A stretch of 64,000 nucleotides of DNA. It comes from Larix kaempferi (taxonomy: Eukaryota; Streptophyta; Pinopsida; Pinales; Pinaceae). The notes under the pieces were generated by a model. That model searched no databases. It was not told the DNA's origin and saw nothing but the letters and a program-made list of their open reading frames with translations. The position numbers were made by a program, and so were the translations under genes. The stretch spans positions 31,508-95,507 of the forward strand of contig BSBM01001934.1 of the NCBI GenBank assembly GCA_027924585.1, given 5' to 3'. Shown here in pieces: positions 35,236 to 47,900 of this stretch (position 1 is its first letter; each line of letters starts with the position of its first letter).

Positions 35236-35798
35236 AAGGCACTGAGATTTTTGAGGAAGGAAATAGAAAACAGCTGGATTGTCTGCACAGCCCAATGCAA
35301 AAGAAAATGAAACAGGTAAATGAACCCATGATTGTTAAGGCACTGTTTCTCTTCTTTGTTTTCGGTTTTGAAATTTGTCTCTGAAGAGTCTCCCCTTCAA
35401 TCTGATTTGTTTTTTTGTTGTTTTAAACTTTATTTTAGAAGAAGGAACCCATGAGTTGATGTATTTGGTGGCTCGAATAAGTCAGTACTAATATCTTTCC
35501 TTCATCTTCATGGTTTGATTATTTTAGACGATGCAATCTCAAATCGAAATTAGATTTCTAACTTCTGAATTTGTGGTGTTAATTTTTAATGACAGAACCA
35601 AAGCAATTATGGAGGAGGCACTGTGTTTCACCGGCCAAGGCCAGAAGTAGCAGCGGATGAGTTATTTGAGCAAGAAAATCGATGATAGCTGGATCGCCTA
35701 CACACCCAAATGCAATTTAGAATTTGAAACAGGTACAATTTCCCTCGCATAGCTTAATAATGCCAGATGTATATGAGATTGATTGCATGGTATACAAG
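35236..35798 (+). repeat. Dispersed block X, copy 3 (with two exon-like units)
   Basis: Matches copy 1 over its length in the same order. The first unit has the best open frame of the family, IFEEGNRKQLDCLHSPMQKK followed by MKQ, ending at donor-like 'cag|gtaaat' (about 35317). The second unit (35645-35731) ends at 'cag|gtacaa'. Acceptor-like 'tttattttag' and 'attattttag' precede the intervening segments. Confidence 0.6.
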
Positions 35799-38577
35799 AA
35801 TTTTTTTAAGTATTCACTGGATTTTCTCTGTATGGTAGGGCAACGTGCTAGATTGATTAAGAGAGCATGGTTATAAATCAGGTAGGTTCTGTCTGTGCAA
35901 ATTCCAAACACAACATTCTTCACAACAAAAAATCTTCTATTAAGTTTATGTCTTAGTACAATAAACTAAATCAATCTTATATAATATAATTTTTTACTTA
36001 CAATTAAATTTATATATCAACTCAAATACTATTATGCTATTATTTATTATTATAATTATATTATATTCTACTACCATTTGAAAGACATTAGGGAACAACT
36101 CACTGAGCTAATCAGTGAGCTAAGACACAATACTTGTTGAAAAAGATTGAGATCCTCTTATCCTTATACTCTTAGTATGCTTATCTTTATACTCTATTAT
36201 GTGTAACTATTAAGTTTTTATAACTATTAAAATAATTTATTTATGATAACTTTTATGTACTTCAACTAAAAATGGAATTGAAATGGATATGTCCAACTAC
36301 GTCTATGTATGATAATAAATAAATATAAAAATAGTCTACAGAAACATATCAGTATGTTCAACAAAAACAATCTCAAAGTTTTGAATACCTTTTCCTGCAA
36401 ATAATCTCAAGGTTAATAGTTAATGACTTAAAATGACTGTTGGTTTTATCAGTGTTCAGTAGATTGTCAAAAATTATGATGCCTTAAAAAATTTCTTCTT
36501 GTTGATTTTATCAGTGATCCGTAAATCCTCCGATTATGACCTGTCATACACAAGAATTTCACCGTATAATTTCAATGTTGATTTTATCATTATTCCGCAA
36601 ATCCTCCGTTTATCGGTGTCCCGTAAATCCTCCGTTTATCGGTTTTCGGTAAATCATTCGATTGTGACATCTACAAGAATTTCCTTTTATAATTTCAATC
36701 TTGATTCTTATTCGTCAATGTAGATTCGAACATGGTTGTAAATCATGCATACTTATACATAATAAGAAGGATTTTTAAGTATAAGAAAATATTAAATAAA
36801 ATATAATATATTTAAAAATTATTATTATTTTATGAAGACATTTGATTTCATTTTTATTTAATATTTTTAAAATTGAAAAATATATTTAAAAAATCATATA
36901 TTATTATCAAATGATTTACAAAACTCTTTACCATAATTCTCCCCTCATTCTAAAAAATAATCATTCATTTGATATGATAAATTGTTTCATAGACTCATAA
37001 ATAATCTCTTTAGGTATCGGTCTTAGAAGCAGGTAATTAATTTCTTTAAAATATTTAAGTGTCCAATTTAAATAAATATATAAAGTTTATAAATTTAAAA
37101 ATAATTGTATTTATATATTATTGAAAAATTCCAATCCAATTGTGAAAATAGTGTGGCAATAGATAAGTTTTTTTAATAAAATGGTTATAAGTTATTAAAT
37201 AGTTTACATTTTATTATTTTTTCCATTACTATTATTAAAAATATTTAAGTTAACATCTTATTATTTTTTAGTTAACATAATGTTGCTATAAATAATATAA
37301 ATTTAAATTTTTTGGGACAAATTTCTTTATCTTTTAAATTTCCAAAAATGATTTCAATTTTGTTAAGAAAAAACTTTGATCAAATTCTTTTAAAGTTGAG
37401 GAATTTTAGCATAATACTCTAATATTAATTCTTCTTATTTTCTTTGATTTTTCTTTTTCAATCATAATTTTTTTAATGCAATTTTAATTTTTTCTTTTAT
37501 TTTTTAAACTCCTCCACTATTAACAAGACTCTCTTTCCCTCCAAAAGAAAAAACACAGAACTATTATAATCATGTTTCCTTCCATCTTCTTCTGTTGTTA
37601 TTCATGTTGTGAGGATCATTGACTCGTAAACATAGGATTTATTGGTAAACTTGTAGAGTATTTTTTTAGGCTATAGCATTTGATTCACTATATTTAATGA
37701 ATATGTTACTATTTTGTATATTTTTTCAATAGTTGTTTAACAACTTGGTGGTCAAATTAGTCACAAATCCCTTTCTCTCACCTTTATTAATGATTTATAT
37801 ACAATGATCATGGTCACATATATTTATATCTCTTTAGTGGCCCATGATTACATGCATTGATATGCAGTGCTAATTATTTTCCCAAACTTGCTACATTGGA
37901 GAATCCATGGCCTTTATTTATGATATTGTTTTATCTCAAATGAGTTGTTATTTATTTATTATTTAAAAATTATATTAATAATTTTTTTTCTGAAAAATGA
38001 TTGTCATAATCACATCTATTTATATCAAAGTTTAACTTTTATTTATTTATTATTTACATATCTAACTAAAAGGGTTTGATTGGGACTTTTTCATAATCAC
38101 ATCATTCAGTTTGCATTTACAATGTAAGTGGAACACTTTGATTTAGATGGCCAAATTTCCTCTCATAAATTCAATATCCCCATTTTCTTAAAGTGGTAAT
38201 GTGAGTGTACAACAAACTCTATTTGTACTAAGTCATAGAGAAAACAAATCAAATAAAAGCTATGGTTATGCAATCATTACTTCCCAATTATTAAAATAGT
38301 GTAGCAAGTGACAAGCAAATTTCCTTCCATAAATTGTATAGCTTGTCACAAGTCTTTAAGTGTTACTCATTTCACTATTTTTTCAATATTCCTCTTATTG
38401 AATATTTTTACTCTATTACTCTTCAATTAATTCTTTTAATTTTTCATCACTAATTTATTTATCTCTCATTTTTATTTTCTTAATTTTCTTTTAAACTTCT
38501 AAACTAAAACTATTAATAATATGCTAAAAAAATTCAATTAATAATATATTCTTTTCAGATAAATTCTATGTCTCATA
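35799..38577. other. A+T-rich non-coding DNA
   Basis: No gene seen. 36595-36670 has a short tandem repeat of about 25 bp ('cccgtaaatcctccgtttat' and a close copy, with a third decayed unit). The phrase 'gctagattgattaa.aaagcatg' near 34150 recurs at about 35848. Otherwise featureless. Confidence 0.4.
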
Positions 38578-39720
38578 TCTACTTATGGTGAGGGTGCTCC
38601 GAACACAAATATCATTTCTATGGTGACATAAACAATTAACTTCAGAAAAGAGTGTTTCACAATAACTCTTAGTTTTCCTTCCTTCTCCTCTTGGAACTTT
38701 TAGTTAACATAGTTTATCCATAATTCCCTTCTTCTAAATCTAATGTTAAGACATCCCTCTTGATTTTCAATCTCAATTTTCTCTTTTGAATAATTGACAT
38801 CTAAGTTAATCGATGCTCTTAGTTTTATAAATAAAGCACATATAATTGCTATAATCAAGATTCTATTTATTATCCTATGCTTCCATATTATAAGATTTAA
38901 TAACTACAATAATTAATAATAAGAATTATTTTTATGAAAATCTATCATTACTATTTACTTAAGGTGAAAATGTTTCCAACTGCCATAATTTTTATAGTAA
39001 CACTAACAAATAACTTAAGAAAATAATGTTTTAATTTTAAACTCATATGAATAGATTGTAACATATCTAGTTTATGATTATCAATTCTCCTTAATCTATA
39101 TTTTTTAAGTTGGTGTTACTTGCTCTCGGCTTTCCTTGAGCACTTTAGTATGGGCATTTGTTATAAAATGACTATGGCAGTTGATTATAACTTGTAAAGC
39201 ATACTTTAGTCTAACCAAGCTCAGATAGATAGAAGATTTATGAATAGTTTTATATAAGAGGCTAATCTGTTTTATAGTTGTGTATTTTTACCATTGTGTT
39301 TTTTTGTTTTAAGGGTTTTTAGTAAAACCACTCTTTACAATATTATAAGAATATCTTGTATTCTTCGGATTTTCTCTATTGGTTAACTTATAGTTGTTAT
39401 ATTAATTTGGGCCAAACCAATTTACTGAAATATGGAGTGTTCAGAAACTCCTACTAGTTAACTAAGTTTCCTAAATCGATTTTATTTTTATCTCGTCTTG
39501 TCCAAACTCCAAACCCTATGCCGCAGGGTTACTCATGGCCACTCTTAAAATTTGTTAAATTTTAAATTTTCTCCAAACTCCAAAAACTCCAAACCCTAGG
39601 TTGTTGTAAGTGCTCACGATTACGGTTTTAGTTTAGTAGTAGTAAAGAAGATGGTTTCTGGGTCAATGTGATTACGTTAAATTAAGGATAGTGGTTTATA
39701 CTTTAGATCATAATATATAC
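38578..39720 (+). repeat. Segmentally duplicated block, right copy
   Basis: Matches 31.3-33.2 kb in the same order: 'tctacttatggtgagggtgc', the 'cttgattttcaatctcaa' segment, one unit of the 220-bp repeat (about 39270-39420), and block Y ('gccaaaccaatttactga' through 'tcaatgtgattacgtta'). The copies differ in length by several hundred bases, so indels are common. Confidence 0.65.
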
Positions 39721-40632
39721 TTTTCGAAGATGCATTCTACATCAAGTACGATGGCTTGCCTCTTGATTCCGCCCCTCTTCCACTTGAATTTCATTTATGT
39801 CGTTTACAAATAAAGCAATGAAAATGGACGCAACTAAATCATAGAAAATGGACGCAATTAGAATCGGTTTTCTTTTATAGAACCAGTTTTTTATCAAAGC
39901 TTTGTTGCAGCTGGAAACATTTTGAACATTAAGTTGAAAAACGTTGATCTATTGGATCACAATGTCGCATTAACCAAACATGAAAACACCTCAAGATTTT
40001 AACTGCATGTTATCTGTTCAATAGCTGTCACCATACAGCAATAATTTCTACATTTTTAAAATTTCAATTTGGTGTAGTTGTGATCAGTGGCTATAAAAGC
40101 ACAGGCTCAAAAAGGGTTTTCATGGCCAAATGTTTAGTTGCCTTGTTGGCAACGCTGAAGCCATCCCGGTATCTAGGCTAATTTGTATGCGGTAACGGGT
40201 CCTCATCTGATCTGATGATCTAGCTTGGTGTAGATACAATCACGAAAAACCTGGTATGCGAGGCAAGTAAATTATTTTATCAAAAGCATGTTTCCTCGCT
40301 TATTGCTGTCAGGTCTAAGAAGTTCCCATCCGGGTATTTGTAGAGGTGGTGGACGGCTCTGGTTATGTCAAAAGCATGCTTCCTCGCAGGCACAGGAATA
40401 TTGTTGTCAGGTCGAAGAAGTTCCCAATTTAATTCTCTGATTATGTGATTGACCATGGCGTTGATATGATTGAGAGCATCTTTCTCTGTGATTGTATTTC
40501 ATATAACACGATATACCCGATATACCAAACCAATTTTATCTCTACATGTTTAGGAATTTTCAGGTTTAGACAAATCCTTGTACATGTACAGCCAGAAACC
40601 ATTCAGAAACTAATTATTGTACAGGAGCCCAA
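39721..40632. other. Non-coding DNA downstream of the minus-strand gene
   Basis: Two partial copies of a 'aaaagcatg.ttcctcgc...tgctgtcaggtc.aagaagttccca' phrase occur at about 40280-40330 and 40372-40428. This gives a tandem repeat of about 90 bp. No coding content that I can support. Confidence 0.45.
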
Positions 40633-41533
40633 CTACTCGTACAGGGATACTTCCTTCTCGTACAGGGAGCTAAGATGGATTATCGCCACAAATCTAGGTA
40701 TAGAGGGTGCCACGGAGTCTATCACATACCATTTAACTTCAATTCCAGTACACACAGCCCAAAAAATAGCGCAAAGCAAGTTGACGGTACATGCCGTAAA
40801 TGATAAGGTTTTGAGCCTCAGAAGGGAGCGTCGAAAGGTTAGCACTTGGAAAACATGGCGAACAAGGGTATCATTATCATTAGACTTGCTATCCTCAGAC
40901 TTCACCAGGGCTCTGCTTAGAAATGCATTGGCAGCAAATCCACTTTTTTTACTGCCCTCAACATATTTTTTGACTGCCTTTCTTGCTACCATAGAGGTAG
41001 AGAAATCATCCACTCTGAACCATCCAACTAGTAGAAAGTTGACTAATATTTCTACAACCTTGGCAATATTAGGGAGGTAATGTGGAATTCTGCTATTAAT
41101 CCTTTTCTCAGCCACTCTCGTCTTCTCTGATCCCTGTTCCATGGCATCCGAAACCTTGACACTGACTTTTTTGTCTTCAGTATCTTTAGACCTGAAAGAT
41201 TTGGTCAGCATCTTTGTCCATTCATCATTCGCTGCTGCTTTCAATGGAATACAAATGCAACTGTGTTTTTTTTGGACCAAACCCTCAGCAATTCTTGCAC
41301 ATTAAACCTACCCTCGTTGCATCCATGGAAGTCATTTCTCAGGCAGCCCGTAGATGGCAATAGGCACTGGGAATCAGACAGTCGCTTGAGAGGCATCTTG
41401 ATCTCACCATCAAGCAGAGTTGTGATCTCGTCCACTGTACAGATTACAACGCATTTGCATGTATGGTTGCAGTTACAAATATCAGCCACCAGTGCAGCAT
41501 ATTTTAAATGATAGCATGGAGATTTACTAGCCT
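40633..41533 (-). pseudogene. Unrecognised minus-strand gene or pseudogene, two hydrophobic segments
   Basis: Two minus-strand frames abut: 41537-41241 (about 90 residues, Cys-rich N part) and 41280-40633 (215 residues). They overlap at a run of eight A (minus strand, about 41264-41271), where a 1-base slip would join WSKK to HSCICIPLKAA. The second part has a hydrophobic stretch IAKVVEILVNFLLVGWF and another FTACTVNLLCAIFWAVCTGI, so a membrane protein is possible. No ATG opens the first frame; a TAG precedes it and 'ctatagttgcag' fits a splice acceptor near 41533. Base composition is clearly more balanced than in the flanks, which supports a former exon. The long plus-strand open frame here is its antisense. 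I do not recognise the family. Confidence 0.42.
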
Positions 41534-41745
41534 GCAACTATAGAAGTACCAGCCATAGTTGGAAAATAATTAAAGTGTTGTTAGTATAAAGATTTGTTCA
41601 ACTCTTAAATGCACTCAATTTTTTTTTGCTTCCTCGGCATAAATGTTCAAGCATTTGATCTAATTACCTTTATTCCTTAATGCTGGCCCGTTGTAGACGA
41701 GTAGGATAAACAACAACCAAAACTTTCTGCTTTTCCGATGATTTT

Positions 41746-41993
41746 GGGATATAAACCGGTTAAAAATTATTGTTGGAAATTGCTATTATAGTATTTGTGT
41801 AGTTTTAGTAATTGGGATTATTTATTTTAAATTAATTACCCAATTTATAATTATACAGATGATTGGAATGGGATATAAACCGGGTAAAAATTATTGTTGG
41901 AAATTGCTATTATAGTATTTGTGTAGTTTTAGTAATTGGGATTATTTATTTTAAATTAATTACCCAATTTATAATTATACAGATGATTGGAAT
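41746..41993. repeat. 124-bp perfect-length tandem duplication
   Basis: 41746-41869 and 41870-41993 are identical except for one base that I can see (accggtt versus accgggt). Each starts 'gggatataaacc' and ends 'cagatgattggaat'. There are no inverted ends. This is a recent tandem duplication just 5' of the minus-strand gene. Confidence 0.95.
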
Positions 41994-43560
41994 TGCGATC
42001 TGACCACTCCAAACTATAGTTTTGACAAAAATTCCTCTACCAAATTCTAACAAATCCAGGGAATTTTAATCAACCCTTATATCCCAAATTTCAGCAAAGA
42101 GTTTTAGTTAACCCTTATACAACTCGCGTTGTAGACCCCATATCCATGCTTCATAAGCAAGCTTTTTAATATATTGTGTCATCATATGTGTTATTCTGCT
42201 AATTTTTAAATATTGTGCCATGTTATTCCGTTATTTTTTAAAGCATGTCGCTTTTCTTCCTTAATCCGTTTTCGCTGGATTTAACATCTCCCTCCCTAAA
42301 CTAAGACAAGTTATCAAAACTACAATTAGGTAGGTCCAGTTCCATGTCCACGCTAACGCGAAAAGACTAGGTAGGTCACCAATCCCTAAAATACATTTGC
42401 TGTAACAACTGGCCTCCACTAATTCTGAATCCCTTAAAATAATGATTATTTTTCTAAGTTGTTTTTAATTTTTTTTAATTATAATAATAGTCCTAAAATG
42501 GTAATAAAATTTGATATACCAAAAAAAATAATTAATAAAAGTATTAATTTATGTTTTTCTCAATTAAACTTTGTTTGTATTTTAAATTTATAACATGTTT
42601 AACTTTTTTCATATTTGATGATTCTCTTAGGTTGTAAAATTTTATAATTTTTTACTTCTAATTTAAAAATGACTATTTAATTTTTCACATTATTTTAATT
42701 TATAAAAAATTTATAATTTTTACTTCTAATTTAACAATGATTATTTAATTTTTCATATTGTTTAAGTTTATAAAATTTTATGAGGTGTAAAGTTTTTGGT
42801 TATTAGAAAGTATAATTAGAAATAACATAACTGATTTTCAATAGATTACTAATTGGTTTGCTTTATGTTAGTAATTCATTTTGCAAAATATTGGTAATTA
42901 AATTTGATTGAAATTGGTTTTATGCATATTTTATGATATGATACCATATTGAATTTTTTCATTAAATTTGCAAAATATTAGTAATTGTTTCATTGAAATT
43001 GATTTTATATATATTCTATGATTTGATAGGATACTCATTATTTTATGGTCGAGGTTGAAATAGTTTACTCTTTTCTTAGATTACAATTGTTATCATGCTA
43101 TTTTCTTAGATTAGAATTGTTATCATGTTTTCTTTTAATGATACTGAATTGTTTTTAAATGTGTTTTTTATGGCTAACATATCTATCTTTTATATATAAA
43201 TTTAATTGGAGTATTTAAATAATAATAAGATTGTAGAAAATATTTTTTTTTATGCATATTAAATTGTATACATATTTCTTATAGTGTTTACATTGGTATG
43301 TTGGCCATAGGATTTCTATTGAAAGTCTTGGGTAGAGTATTTTCAAAGGACCATTTTGGGAAATTGCCTGGAAACAATTTCCTAACTCGGCATCTTGACG
43401 CATGTGCCTTTGTTGTAACTGGGAACTGGGACGCCGTTGCGCTAGTAATAGGTGGAGGGAGGTAACTCCCAGAGAAGCCCTCCCAGTACGCCCCAAGTTG
43501 GGTGGTCGACCATGTCTACACAAGGTTTTTAAAGTGGTCTAACGAGGGACCCCCCCTTTG
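41994..43560. other. Non-coding DNA with short repeats and one GC-richer patch
   Basis: Mostly A+T-rich. 43071-43130 is a 30-bp tandem pair ('ttttcttagattacaattg' and continuation). 'ttataattttttacttctaattta' recurs at about 42640 and 42715. 43370-43560 is GC-richer ('ggagggaggtaactcccaga', partly palindromic) and is open on the minus strand for about 100 codons. It matches nothing I know and is not called as a gene. Confidence 0.4.
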
Positions 43561-44133
43561 TTAACACTCTATTCATGCAACCTAGGAGTTAGTATATCTT
43601 TCCTTAGTAATTATACCATATACTTATACCTTGTTACAACATTTTTATGTTATAAGCCTTATCCACTTTAATCCCTATCAAACATAACCCCCCTAAACCT
43701 TAGCAAATTTAGCCACTATATCATCTAAAAGTATAACTTGTAACCACTAACTTTCAGAACATAACATTTATAAATCCTATTAATTTTAATGTTTATAAGT
43801 CCTATAAACCTTGGAAATTTAAACCTTTGCAATCCTTATGGCCCTTAATATTAAACCTTAACACATGTAACACCTAAATTCTATAGCCTCACTCTTAGTC
43901 ACTATAACTATTATGAACCTTAATACCAAAAACCTATAACTCTTAATTATACCCCAACTTCTCAACTATACACCCATTCTCTCTAATTTCTCTACTCCCA
44001 AAACCCCTAACCCTCATGATCTCTATCTCTTTCTCTCCCCCAATCCCTCTCCCTCATCCCTACCCCTAATCACCCTAACTAGAACTAACCAACCCCCCTC
44101 TCTCTCCTCCTACTCCCTAACACCAACCCCCAT

Positions 44134-44166
<33 letters not shown>

Positions 44167-44223
44167 CTACTCTCCCTAACCCTTACCTCCCTTTTCTCTA
44201 TCTCTTATAATCACCATCCCCCC

Positions 44224-44242
<19 letters not shown>

Positions 44243-44271
<29 letters not shown>
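44243..44271. repeat. (TA)n run inside the pyrimidine array
   Basis: About 29 bases of TA following a (CT)n run and leading into 'ttccactcctaaccattcc'. The matching position of the distant duplicate (59083-59100) also has a TA run, shorter, which supports common origin. Confidence 0.9.
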
Positions 44272-44273
<2 letters not shown>

Positions 44274-44566
44274 CACTCCTAACCATTCCTCAAGTATACA
44301 CCCCCTCTACCTAACTTCCTTACTCCTCCCAAAACCTTTAACCCTCTTGATATCTATCTCTTTCTATCCCCAAACCCCTTCCTCCCCATTACCCCTAATA
44401 ACCCCTCCTTAGCTCTCTTTCTCTCTCTCTCCATCAACTCCCTACTCCTCCACCTACCGCTTATCCCCACTCCTATCTCTCTCCCTCTCTAAAAAAAAAA
44501 CCTTAGTCCTCTTCCTATCCCTAGCCCACACTCCTCTCTCTCTCTCTCCCTCTACTCTGTAAACCA

Positions 44567-44603
<37 letters not shown>

Positions 44604-44677
44604 ACCCTACTCCTACCCACACCACTAACCTCCATTCTCCCTCTTTCTTGATCTCCCCTTCGTAACTCTTACTAACG

Positions 44678-44712
<35 letters not shown>

Positions 44713-47700
44713 CCATACTCCTCCACCTACCCCTATACCCCACCCCTTTTTATCTCACTCAACCCCATAAAAATATCCCTCTCTCCCTCTTTCTCTATTT
44801 ACCCCCATCATCTCTCTCTCTCTCTCTCTCTCTCCTCCCCTTAACCCAAATCCCCCTACTCTCTTTATGTTTCTCCTAATCCCCCTCCCCCTACCAATAG
44901 TCAACTCCCCACCATCTCTCTCTTTCTATATGTATATCTATCTATCTATCTATCTATCTACCACTACCTCCTTTTGCACCCCTCTTTCTCTCTCTCCCCA
45001 ACTCCACACCCTAGACTCTTTAACTATACCCACCTTCTCTTTAACTTCCATACTCATCCTGAATCCCCTAACATTCCTGATATCTATCTCTTTCTCTCCC
45101 CCTACTCCACTCATCCCCATACCCCTCATCACCCTGAACCTCGACTCTCTCTCTCTCTCTCTCAAACTCCTACTAATCCACCTATCCCTAACACCACCCC
45201 TTTCTCTCTCTACTTACTCCCTAGCTCCCCACCTCTCTCTCTCTCTAACACACACACACACACTCATCCTTGTACTCACACCCCAACAACTACTCCCCTC
45301 CTACGTCTCTCTCTCTCCCACCTCCTCCACCTAACCTTCACTAATCCCCCTCTATCTCTTTCTCTCGATTTCCTCTCCTAACCATTAATACCCCCGTTCT
45401 CGCTCCCTCTATCCCCTAATACCACTAACCAATCCCCCTTTATCTCTATCTTTATATACCCCCCCTTAAACACAATCCCTTCCTCCCCTAACCTTCCTCC
45501 TCTACCCTGCCCCTAATCTATCTCTCTCCCTCTCTCTCTCTCTCTACCCCCAACCACCTTCTCCTAAACTATATATCAATTCTCTCTAACTAGTCCCCTT
45601 CCCCCAACCTCATTCCACCCCCTACGCCTAATCACTCCCCCCATATCTCTCTCTCTCTCAACCCCCAAATCCACCAGCCCATAACCCCTAACCCTATCTT
45701 TCACCCTACTCTGTAACACCGCCCCACTCACACCCCACTACTCCCACTTCTACTGTTAACTCCCCTCCTCCCCTAAATCCTTAGTAAAACAATCTCTCAC
45801 TCTCTCTCTCCCCTAATATTGCACCCACCCATAACATCACCTCTCTCTATCTCTCTACTACACACCCCTTACTCCTCAACTATACCGAACTTCTCTCTAA
45901 CTTCTCCATTCCTCCCCAAATGCCTAACCCTCTTGATCTATATCTATATATCTCATCCAATTCCCTACCATCCACCCCTAATAACACCTCATAAACTCTC
46001 TCTCTCTCTCTCTCTACCCCCTATTAATCCATCTACCCCTAACAATAACCCTTCTCTCTCCCCCCCAAATCCCTCCTCCCTCAAATCCTTAGGAAAACCA
46101 TCTCTCACTCTCTCTCTCCCCTACTCTTGCACCTACCTATAACATCACCTTCTCTTTATATCTCTACTACACACGCCTTACTCCTCAACTATACCGAACT
46201 TCTCTCTAGCTTTTCCACTCCTCCCCAAACACCTAACCCTCTTGATCTCTATCTATGTATCTTGCCCAATTACCTACCACCCACCCCTACTAACACCTCA
46301 TCAACTCTCTCTCTCTCTCTATCTCTCTATCTCTCTACTAATCCATCTACCCCTAACAACCACCATTTTCTCTCTCCCCCCAAATCCCTAACACCCACAA
46401 ACTCTCTCTCTATATCTCTTTATCATAGACACACTCACCTTCCTACTCCCACCCATATAACTAACCCCCTCCTCTCTCTCTCTTTCTCCCACCTACCCGC
46501 TAACCCTTACTAGCTCCCTCTCTCACTCTCTCTCCCTCGTGCTTATCCACCTACCCCAATCCCAACATATTTCTGTCTCTTCAAACCACTAACAAACCAC
46601 CCTCTCTCCCTCTCTCTTTGTCTACCCTAAACCCAACCTCTCTCTCTCTCTGTACACCCCCTTCTCTCTCTATTCATGAATCTCTCTCTCCCTCCCCCAA
46701 ATCCACACCTCCTACTCCTCAAATATACTCCCCTTACCTATTACTACACTACTCCTACCCCTACAACTAACCCCCCCTCTCTCGATCTTCCTCTCCCTCC
46801 CCCTCCCTCTACAACCCCCACTGCTCTCTCTCTCTCTCTTTTCCTTCCTTCCACTAAACCTTACTAATATCCTTTCCCCCCTACTCCTAAAGCTACCCCT
46901 AACCCCCATTGATTTCTACCTCCTAGAACCCTCAAAAACCCACCCTATCTCTCTATACCACTATCCCCCTATTTCTTTCTAACTACCCTATTGCTCCCCA
47001 AAACCCTAGACCTTGTGATCTCTATCTCTTTCTCTCCCCAATTCCTCTCCTCCCCCTACCCCTAATTGCTCCCCTTCTCTCTCTCTCTCTAACTCTATCT
47101 CTCTGAACCCCCTATTGATCCACCTATCCCTGACCCCTACCCCTTTCTCTCTCCCCCTAATCATTAACACCCCCATGATCTCTCTCTCTCGAACACACAC
47201 ACACACACACACTCACCCTAATCCCACCCTTATAAATACCCCCTTCCTCCCTCCCTCTCTCCCCTCCTCTTCCACCTAACAATTACTACCCCTTGCTCTC
47301 TCTCTTTCACTCTCTTTGTCCTCCCCTAACCATTACTATGCCCCTCCTCTCTCTTTCTCCCATACAACCACTATCAAACCCCCCTCTATCTCTCTCTATA
47401 TCTCTCCCCCATTATGCATAAGCCACACCTCTCTCTATCTTTCTCCTTATCTCCCCAATGCCCCTTCTAAAACCTACACCTAATATCACCCCTGTGGCTC
47501 TCTCTCTCTCTCTATGTCTCTTTCTCTCTCCTAATAATCTACCTACCCTTGATTCCCATCGCTTTATCTCTACTCCTACTCCCTAACACCCCTCTTCTCT
47601 CTTCATCTCTAACACCCACACAAACACACAACACCCTACTCCCACCCATACAACTAAACCCCCTCCTCACTCTCACTCTCCCCCCCTACTTATCATAAAC

Positions 47701-47900
47701 AATACTAACCCCCTCTCCAACTTCCTTCCCCCCTCCCTGCCCTCTCTTTAGCTCTTACTCTCCCACCACTAAACAAGCCCCCCCCCCTCTCTCTCCCTCT
47801 CTATCTCTCCATAATAACCCCTCTAAATGTGTTTCACCTAATCCCCTACCTCCTACAATAAACAACCTCTTGACTATATCTCTCCCTATCTACCCTTGCC
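44243..47900 (+). repeat. Segmental duplicate A of the pyrimidine array (left copy)
   Basis: Matches 59083-64000 in the same order. Anchor pairs that I located: 44349/59179, 45079/61164, 45935/62030, 46244/62297 and 47017/63213, plus 'cattatgcataag' at about 47410/63591. Offset is 14.83 kb at the left and 16.05-16.2 kb afterwards, so the right copy has about 1.25 kb extra between 59.6 and 61.1 kb. Confidence 0.8.

Noticed and set aside
40445-41080. 211-codon open frame on the plus strand
   Set aside because: It is antisense to the minus-strand frame at 40633-41280, which has better composition and continues into a second frame upstream. Only one strand is likely coding, and the plus-strand product shows no recognisable motif.
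43215-43523. 102-codon minus-strand open frame
   Set aside because: The first half is GC-richer, but the reading runs into plain A+T-rich DNA at its end, matches no family that I know, and has no splice or promoter context.
44867-45381. Long open frames of 100-155 codons in the pyrimidine array (here and at many other places to 63894)
   Set aside because: Open frames in almost G-free DNA are expected by composition, since TAG and TGA need G. The products are all Ser/Pro/Leu/Thr low complexity, differ between frames only by phase, and match no family.
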